DNA of 64,000 nucleotides from Rhizobium jaguaris (GTDB taxonomy: Bacteria; Pseudomonadota; Alphaproteobacteria; Rhizobiales; Rhizobiaceae), in the NCBI RefSeq assembly GCF_003627755.1, contig NZ_CP032696.1, positions 372,001 through 436,000 of the forward strand, given 5' to 3'. The first letter of the stretch is position 1; each line of letters starts with the position of its first letter. Shown here piece by piece: positions 60,778-64,000 of this stretch. Both the position numbers and the translations under genes were made by a program. Below the pieces are notes generated by a model. It was not told the DNA's origin, ran no database searches, and saw nothing but the letters and a program-made list of their open reading frames with translations.

Positions 60778-61395
60778 ATGAAAATCTGGTATGCTGGAGA
60801 TAAGAGCAAGGCGCTCTGCGAAAATTGCCGGAAGGTCGTTGCGACAACTTTCGATTACCACGACGTGCCTTTCGAAAGCGGGATTGGGGTGGCAAAGCAG
60901 ATCATGGCGGCTACCTGCGACGAGTGTGGAACCGTTGTGGCTATCCCGCCGCAGTCGACGCCAGCCATCCGTGTTGCTCGCGAGATTGCCTCTAGGCCCT
61001 TGGAAGTGATGATGGCCGCGCCGTTCCTGGATACGTTGGACCTGGCGGCCTATCGCATTGATCCTTCTGCTGGCGTACTCCTGCGGAAAACACTGATCGC
61101 CTACTTCGTGCACAGGTCTCTAAGTGATGATTCGCTGGTCGAGCGACTTCGCACAAACGCGGCGGTTCATCGAGCGAAGTGGAAAAGCTGGCACGATGCC
61201 CCGACAAAACGTCTTTCGATGAAAGTGACGCCCCGCGTTGGCGACGAATTTGACGAACTCATCAAGAAAAGCGCGTTGAATAAGACAACATTGGTCAAAT
61301 CCATCGTGATGGATATTGGCTCTGAAATCGTTGAACCTGAAGAGCCGCAGATGATGCCCGAACTGCGTCGGATGGCTGCGGCGCTCGCCGCCTGA
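60778..61395 (+). CDS. Zinc-ribbon protein, possible MqsA-like antitoxin
   Basis: 205 residues. N-terminal zinc ribbon with Cys14/Cys17 (CENC) and Cys47/Cys50 (CDEC), as in MqsA/YgiT antitoxins. A helical middle follows and then RLSMKVTPRVGDEFDELIKK, SALNKTTLVKSIVMDIGSEI, which looks like a ribbon-helix-helix DNA-binding end rather than the usual MqsA helix-turn-helix. If so this is an unusual antitoxin architecture. Frame and length are intact. Coupled to the frameshifted gene before it. Confidence 0.65.
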   Translation: MKIWYAGDKSKALCENCRKVVATTFDYHDVPFESGIGVAKQIMAATCDECGTVVAIPPQSTPAIRVAREIASRPLEVMMAAPFLDTLDLAAYRIDPSAGVLLRKTLIAYFVHRSLSDDSLVERLRTNAAVHRAKWKSWHDAPTKRLSMKVTPRVGDEFDELIKKSALNKTTLVKSIVMDIGSEIVEPEEPQMMPELRRMAAALAA

Positions 61396-61618
61396 AGGCG
61401 AGCCGGTTAACCATCAGATCGACTCCTAACTCGTACGCTACACTCATTCGAGGCTCCGTTTTTCAACGGAACCAGGGCAGTCGGAATGCCATTTCAGGTC
61501 TGGTGGTTTTTGCTACCTAACCACTCGCAGGGTCGAGGCCCCGCCTGCGGCGGATAGAAACGGCCGGGTTTTTGAATGTCACCACAGTCTTGGAGCGAGG
61601 TGTCTTTTACCTCTGACC

Positions 61619-62308
61619 TCAAAGCCTCGTTATTTCCGGTCTGGGTGTTCCCTGCCACTCGAGCCGCCATATTGCCCCTTGCCGCAGGTTTTGGACGAGC
61701 GAGGGGTGAAAAGCTACCAGGCAGGTGCCTCCTATCGATCTGGCCGAAGGATAGATCAGCCCCGGGCTGTCCTTTTCCTTACGAAGCCACTTCGCAAGAG
61801 CTTGCCCTGCTGGGTAGGCGATCATGGGCTCCGAGCTCAGGCTAGGGTCCGTTGCGAAATCCGTGCCTCGCAGGTCGTGAAATTGACCCACGAAGTCGGC
61901 GATCAATTCCGCGTAGTCCGTCACGTTCTCGAAACGGTTGATCGCTTCAAGTTCGCGCGTCAGATGAAACGACACTTCAGCCAAGGCAGTCTTGGCTTGG
62001 AAGGCGCAATACCAGGCGCCGCGTTCATCGTCATTGAACCGGTTGCCGCCCGGGCGGGTGTAGGTGAACGCCGCGTTGATGAAAGTGTGACCTGGCCGGC
62101 CGAAGACGAGCTCCTTGGGATCAAGATCCAAAAGCCCGCCTTGCTGGGCTTGAAGGCGGCCGCTGGTCGCTCCCTCTAGTTCGGCTAGATCCTCCAACGC
62201 GCCATGGCTCGGCACAAGAGCCAACAACACGGGTTCCTTGAGCCGTGCGGTAGATATAAGGCGGACAGTGTCGCGCTGAACGATATCTGCGCGGGCAGGC
62301 TCGATCAA
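61619..62308 (-). CDS. RES-domain toxin, second module
   Basis: 229 residues. RES motifs: FTYTRPGGNRFNDDERGAWY (Arg90, Tyr100), AEVSFHLTRE (Glu111) and LIYPSARSIGG with the Ser retained. N-terminal 65 residues are extra. Overlaps the antitoxin by 4 bases. Different in sequence from the RES protein at 57.4 kb. Confidence 0.87.
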   Translation of the reverse strand: MIEPARADIVQRDTVRLISTARLKEPVLLALVPSHGALEDLAELEGATSGRLQAQQGGLLDLDPKELVFGRPGHTFINAAFTYTRPGGNRFNDDERGAWYCAFQAKTALAEVSFHLTRELEAINRFENVTDYAELIADFVGQFHDLRGTDFATDPSLSSEPMIAYPAGQALAKWLRKEKDSPGLIYPSARSIGGTCLVAFHPSLVQNLRQGAIWRLEWQGTPRPEITRL

Positions 62309-62742
62309 AGGCCACCTCGCAACGCGTCAATATGGCGCCTTACGAGCAGGAGTTTCGGAATGCCACCTTCGATCATCACGTCAATCGGCCGCCGGCCTTC
62401 GAAAAGCGGTCCCTTATTGGCAAGCTTCACCCATTCATCGGCCAATGGTTCCGAGAACAAAAGCCGTAGGCCCTTGAAAATTCCGATTAGGGCGCTGACC
62501 CTTGTCAAACTGTCTTGGGAGAGGCTTCCCGTCCACTCTCCTTTTTTCATTCTGAACCACGTTCGTTCCGATACATCGCCCAGGAGGGCACATATCTCAC
62601 CGCTGGTGAGGCGCCAAATCTCAGCCAACCGGACAACTCCAGACACAGCGGCTGGCGTCAGCCTTTCGCGCGCGTTTTCGTCGCCGAGATTAACAGGCGC
62701 CTGCGGTACTCCATTATCTCGAACTGCATGTGCTACGACCAT
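62305..62742 (-). CDS. Xre/MbcA/ParS antitoxin, second module
   Basis: About 145 residues: an Xre-like N-terminal part (LTPAAVSGVVRLAEIWRLTS, LGDVSERTWFRMKKGEWTGS), then the MbcA/ParS C-terminal domain (SEPLADEWVKLANKGPLFEG, RRPIDVMIEGGIPKLLLVRR). ATG at 62742 has GGAGG 5 bases upstream. Represses its own operon by family. Confidence 0.87.
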   Translation of the reverse strand: MVVAHAVRDNGVPQAPVNLGDENARERLTPAAVSGVVRLAEIWRLTSGEICALLGDVSERTWFRMKKGEWTGSLSQDSLTRVSALIGIFKGLRLLFSEPLADEWVKLANKGPLFEGRRPIDVMIEGGIPKLLLVRRHIDALRGGL

Positions 62743-62758
62743 GGCGGCCTCCATCTGA

Positions 62759-62783
62759 CAGTAAATATACTGCCAAATGGCAG
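62759..62783. promoter_or_regulatory. Overlapping operators of the second RES-Xre module
   Basis: CAGTA-N4-TACTG (62759-62772) and CTGCCA-AA-TGGCAG (62770-62783) overlap by three bases, directly upstream of the antitoxin start. Both are perfect inverted repeats. Confidence 0.55.
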
Positions 62784-62907
62784 AACTTCAAGAGCGTGAG
62801 AGAAGATCCAGACTCAGCCACAGAGTGGAAGACTCGCCTAAAAGCCGATGACGAAGTTTGATCGACAACGGAAAGCGCATAGTCAAAAAAGCGCCTGCGA
62901 GCCTCGA

Positions 62908-64000
62908 TCAAGGTGTGGGTTCGATGACTTTATGCAGAGCTGGGGTCATCTCTGGCGATTTCTTCGTGTCGCCGGCCAGATCGCCTTGCAAATTACCGAG
63001 CTCCGTCTCCCGCCCGCAGGTCGCGTGGCGTCGCCGCGTCTGGCGGCCGAGCGATCTGAATGCAGTGTGTAGATCGTCGATGAAGGTGAAGATGACCGGG
63101 ATGACGATGAGGCTGAGAAGTGTCGAGATCATCACCCCGCCGATCACCACGATGGCCATCGGCTGCCGGAAACTCGAATCGCCGCCCGTCAGGCTGAGAG
63201 CGACCGGAAGCATGCCCGAGGCCATGGCAATGGTGGTCATGACGATCGGCCGCGCTCGCTTCTGGCAGGCATCGACGAGCGCATCGAACCGGGACATGCC
63301 TTGGCGACGTGACATGATCGCGTATTCGATAAGGAGGATGGAGTTCTTCGTTACTACGCCCATGAGCATGAGCAGCCCGATGACGGCCGGCATCGAGAAG
63401 CTCGTTCCAGTCATCACCAGCGGCACCAGTGCGCCGCCGAGCGAGAGCGGCAGGGCCATCAGCAGAGTGAGCGGCTGCAGGAAATCGTGGAACAGCAGGA
63501 CGAGCACCGCATAGATGCAGAACACGCCGATTGCCATCGCGAGGGCGAAGCTCTGGAACAGCTCCGAACTGCGCTGAAGTTCGCCGTGTTCCACCAGGGT
63601 AACGCCCGGCGGCAGGTGCTGGAGCGCCGGCAGCGCCTTCGCCTCGCGGTTGACGTCGCCCAGAATGCGGCCATTGAGTTCAACGGAAATCGTGGCATTG
63701 CGCATGCGGTCGATGCGGTCGATCTCAGACGGGCTGCCGGCAATGCGGATATCGGCAATCGAACCGAGATCGACATTGCCGTTCGTTCCCGCCACCCGCA
63801 TGTTCTTGATGTCGTCGAGCTTCGTGCGTGTGTCGGGGTTGAAGCGCACGACGATCGGGATCTGCCGCTGTGGCAGATTGAGCTTCGGAAGATCGGAGGA
63901 ATATTCTCCGTTCGTCGCCACGCGCACTGCGCTCGCGATCGCATTCGACGTTATGCCGAGTGCTGCAGCGCGCGTAAAATCAGGCTTGATCTGGATCTCG
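62908..64000 (-). CDS. RND-family efflux pump, C-terminal part (5' end off window)
   Basis: The frame is open through the right window edge. It contains the second half of an AcrB/HAE1-type pump: FALAMAIGVFCIYAVLVLLF, LMALPLSLGGALVPLVMTG, VTKNSILLIEYAIMSRRQGM and RPIVMTTIAMASGMLPVALS (RND motif region), ending with a soluble basic tail. It uses the proton gradient to export drugs through a tripartite pump; the matching outer-membrane protein could be the NodT-like one at 37.4 kb (weak inference). Confidence 0.9.
   Translation of the reverse strand, partial: EIQIKPDFTRAAALGITSNAIASAVRVATNGEYSSDLPKLNLPQRQIPIVVRFNPDTRTKLDDIKNMRVAGTNGNVDLGSIADIRIAGSPSEIDRIDRMRNATISVELNGRILGDVNREAKALPALQHLPPGVTLVEHGELQRSSELFQSFALAMAIGVFCIYAVLVLLFHDFLQPLTLLMALPLSLGGALVPLVMTGTSFSMPAVIGLLMLMGVVTKNSILLIEYAIMSRRQGMSRFDALVDACQKRARPIVMTTIAMASGMLPVALSLTGGDSSFRQPMAIVVIGGVMISTLLSLIVIPVIFTFIDDLHTAFRSLGRQTRRRHATCGRETELGNLQGDLAGDTKKSPEMTPALHKVIEPTP

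Noticed and set aside
1..64000. CRISPR arrays, repABC, rRNA or tRNA genes
   Set aside because: No regularly spaced repeats, replication genes or RNA gene signatures were seen on reading through the window.

Overview
The window looks like an accessory replicon (plasmid, chromid or large island) of a rhizobial alphaproteobacterium (Rhizobium / Agrobacterium / Ensifer type). Pointers are a pmtA relic, decayed DUF736, DUF3991/TOPRIM and DUF6074 genes of the kind carried on rhizobial plasmids, a dnaE2 relic, many insertion sequences and many toxin-antitoxin (TA) modules. No replication genes, rRNA, tRNA or CRISPR array were seen. The organism call is an inference from gene families only.

Left part (1-4.5 kb): two tandem MFS exporters of the EntS/MFS_3 type with an extra C-terminal domain (the first cut by the window edge), a LuxR-type helix-turn-helix protein, a frameshifted phospholipid N-methyltransferase and a PanD-like aspartate decarboxylase. 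A third copy of the exporter, without the extra domain, lies at 34.7 kb.

Metabolic island (4.8-23.3 kb): the best preserved and most coherent region. A minus-strand operon encodes an EhuB-like ectoine/amino-acid ABC importer, an aspartate dehydrogenase, a GntR regulator and a ProC-like reductase. A divergent plus-strand operon encodes an ectoine-hydrolase-like M24 enzyme, an AtzG/AtzE-like amidase pair, heterotetrameric sarcosine oxidase (soxBDAG), an L-threonine-aldolase-like enzyme, a threonine-dehydratase-like enzyme, PurU, FolD and RidA. Together they suggest import and opening of an N-methylated compatible-solute-like compound, oxidative demethylation to glycine and methylene-THF, and disposal of the one-carbon unit as formate. 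The aldolase, dehydratase and aspartate dehydrogenase could form a beta-hydroxyaspartate-like route from glycine plus glyoxylate to aspartate. Two GGT-N2-ACC palindromes sit in front of the two divergent operons.

Mobile and defence region (23.5-45 kb): a csp gene; a 4,101-bp Tn3-family transposon with 38-bp ends, a live-looking resolvase and a dead transposase, sitting between a DUF309 fragment and a transposase fragment; rmuC; a RloA/RloB (AbiL-like) two-gene anti-phage candidate; the third MFS gene; a NodT/TolC outer-membrane protein; a DUF6074 gene; an IS6-type transposase; an AraC regulator; and a broken ISL3 element with recognisable ends.

TA-rich right part (45-62.8 kb): TacAT, VapBC, a disrupted AbiE locus, two RES-Xre modules and a possible MqsRA-like pair with a frameshifted toxin, mixed with relics of dnaE2, arsR and abiEii, an IS3 element, a UspA protein, a GntP permease, a patatin phospholipase, an aldose-1-epimerase and a DUF5710 protein. 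Several TA genes have clean palindromes upstream. The window ends in a truncated RND efflux pump gene.
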